Part shown: positions 63,509 to 64,000 of the stretch, in pieces
How the letters are laid out: every line of letters starts with the position of its first letter
Position numbering within the stretch: position 1 is the first letter of the stretch
NCBI GenBank assembly: GCA_965207565.1
Contig: CBDBMQ010000009.1
Coordinates: 1-64,000 of the forward strand
Length of the DNA stretch: 64,000 nucleotides
From: Bin80 sp965207565
Lineage (GTDB): Bacteria > Bacteroidota > Rhodothermia > Rhodothermales > Bin80
Direction: 5' to 3'
Position numbers and translations under genes: made by a program
The notes under the pieces: model-generated
The model's database searches: none
Seen by the model: only the letters and a program-made list of their open reading frames with translations
Told to the model about the DNA's origin: nothing

Positions 63509-64000
63509 TCAGGCTGCTAATCGCAAATGGCTCCGTAGTTGCATCATATACTCCATACCTCTATCTCCTTTTACTCGATTACAATGAGAGCATAAGAGTT
63601 GCAAATTGCTGATGTGATCCGATCCACCTTTGGACTTGGCTACAATATGATCTACCTCCAAGTTTTGAATCGAAAATCCAACTGTGCACCAGTTACACTT
63701 GCCCTCTTGATTGCCAAACAACTTTCTCTTATTCTCAATACAGTTGTACTTTGGTATTTTACCCAAATCTGTGCGGTATGGTAGATCTTTGCGGTGTATG
63801 ATTTCTTCAAGGAAAGAGATTTGTTTACTCCCATCTTCATAATACTGGGCTCCTTGACTTTCGCGGAGGCGGGTATTAACCAAATCGTATGCTTTCTTCG
63901 AAATATCAATTCCCACCCATTCACGGTCAAGAGTATCTGCAGCAACACAGGTAGTCGCACATCCACAGAACGGATCAAAAACTACGTCGCCCTTGTTACT
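63509..64000 (-). CDS. DNA methyltransferase fused to HNH endonuclease, cut by the window edge
   Basis: The visible 163 residues, read leftward from 64000, begin inside the SAM-binding motif of a beta-class amino-DNA methyltransferase: GDVVFDPFCGCATTCVAADT, then LDREWVGIDISKKAYDL. After a linker (IHRKDLPYRTDLGKIP) comes a full HNH domain with two CxxC pairs: CNWC, LEVDHIVAKSKGGSDHISNL and CSHCNRVKGDR. Methylation and cleavage in one chain suggests a restriction-modification or phage-type protein. The N-terminal target-recognition part and motif IV lie off the right edge. Confidence 0.85.
   Translation of the reverse strand, partial: SNKGDVVFDPFCGCATTCVAADTLDREWVGIDISKKAYDLVNTRLRESQGAQYYEDGSKQISFLEEIIHRKDLPYRTDLGKIPKYNCIENKRKLFGNQEGKCNWCTVGFSIQNLEVDHIVAKSKGGSDHISNLQLLCSHCNRVKGDRGMEYMMQLRSHLRLAA

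Overview
The window is a mostly chromosomal stretch of a Gram-negative bacterium of the Bacteroidota/Rhodothermota (FCB) type. The evidence is a secreted protein ending in a type IX (Por) C-terminal sorting module, a DUF4292-type lipoprotein, an outer-membrane polysaccharide export locus, a ClpC/CdaA/GH3/PBP1A gene set, and coding style. The genus cannot be named from sequence reading alone.

Layout. (1) Positions 1 to about 8.4 kb are an accessory region of decaying mobile DNA: the end of a frameshifted tyrosine recombinase, a complete IS with 15-bp inverted repeats and a CTAG target duplication, a frameshifted AAA ATPase, a Sel1-repeat remnant, a small winged-helix protein, an IS21 istA pseudogene with an array of 22-bp end repeats, and a large DUF262/HNH/AlbA_2 fusion that looks like an anti-phage nuclease. 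(2) 8.4 to 24.9 kb is housekeeping: lpd, a lipoprotein coupled to NAD kinase, an FAD oxidoreductase plus membrane Fe-S protein, an MBL hydrolase, a thioesterase overlapping queE, an aminotransferase/sulfotransferase pair, an IMPase, a GH3 protein, and the folP-cdaA-pcm operon facing a GAF/degenerate-GGDEF membrane protein. (3) 25.0 to 25.5 kb holds tRNA-Leu(GAG) and, three bases away, a tRNA-Lys(UUU) gene split by a group I intron. This is the most striking feature of the window. (4) 25.5 to 29.5 kb has a pyrophosphatase-like gene coupled to aspS and a POT peptide transporter. (5) 29.8 to 43.2 kb is a secreted GH16-like protein and a leftward capsule/O-antigen type operon (SLBB export protein, chain-length regulator, polymerase, two glycosyltransferases, methyltransferase, further glycosyltransferase) scarred by transposase and glycosyltransferase remnants. 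(6) 43.5 to 63.5 kb is again core: ispE, a sulfatase, PBP1A, a rhomboid protease, ispG, a VWA protein, rsmA, mgtE, purE, ftsK, gcvT, tyrA, clpC and an A-type Fe-S carrier. (7) The right edge cuts a DNA methyltransferase fused to an HNH nuclease.

Five genes are broken by a single-base change in or next to a homopolymer run: the recombinase, the AAA ATPase, the DUF262 gene, NAD kinase and the O-antigen polymerase. NAD kinase is essential in nearly all bacteria, so at least some of these are probably consensus errors rather than real pseudogenes. Where a frame break exists I give the reconstructed span.
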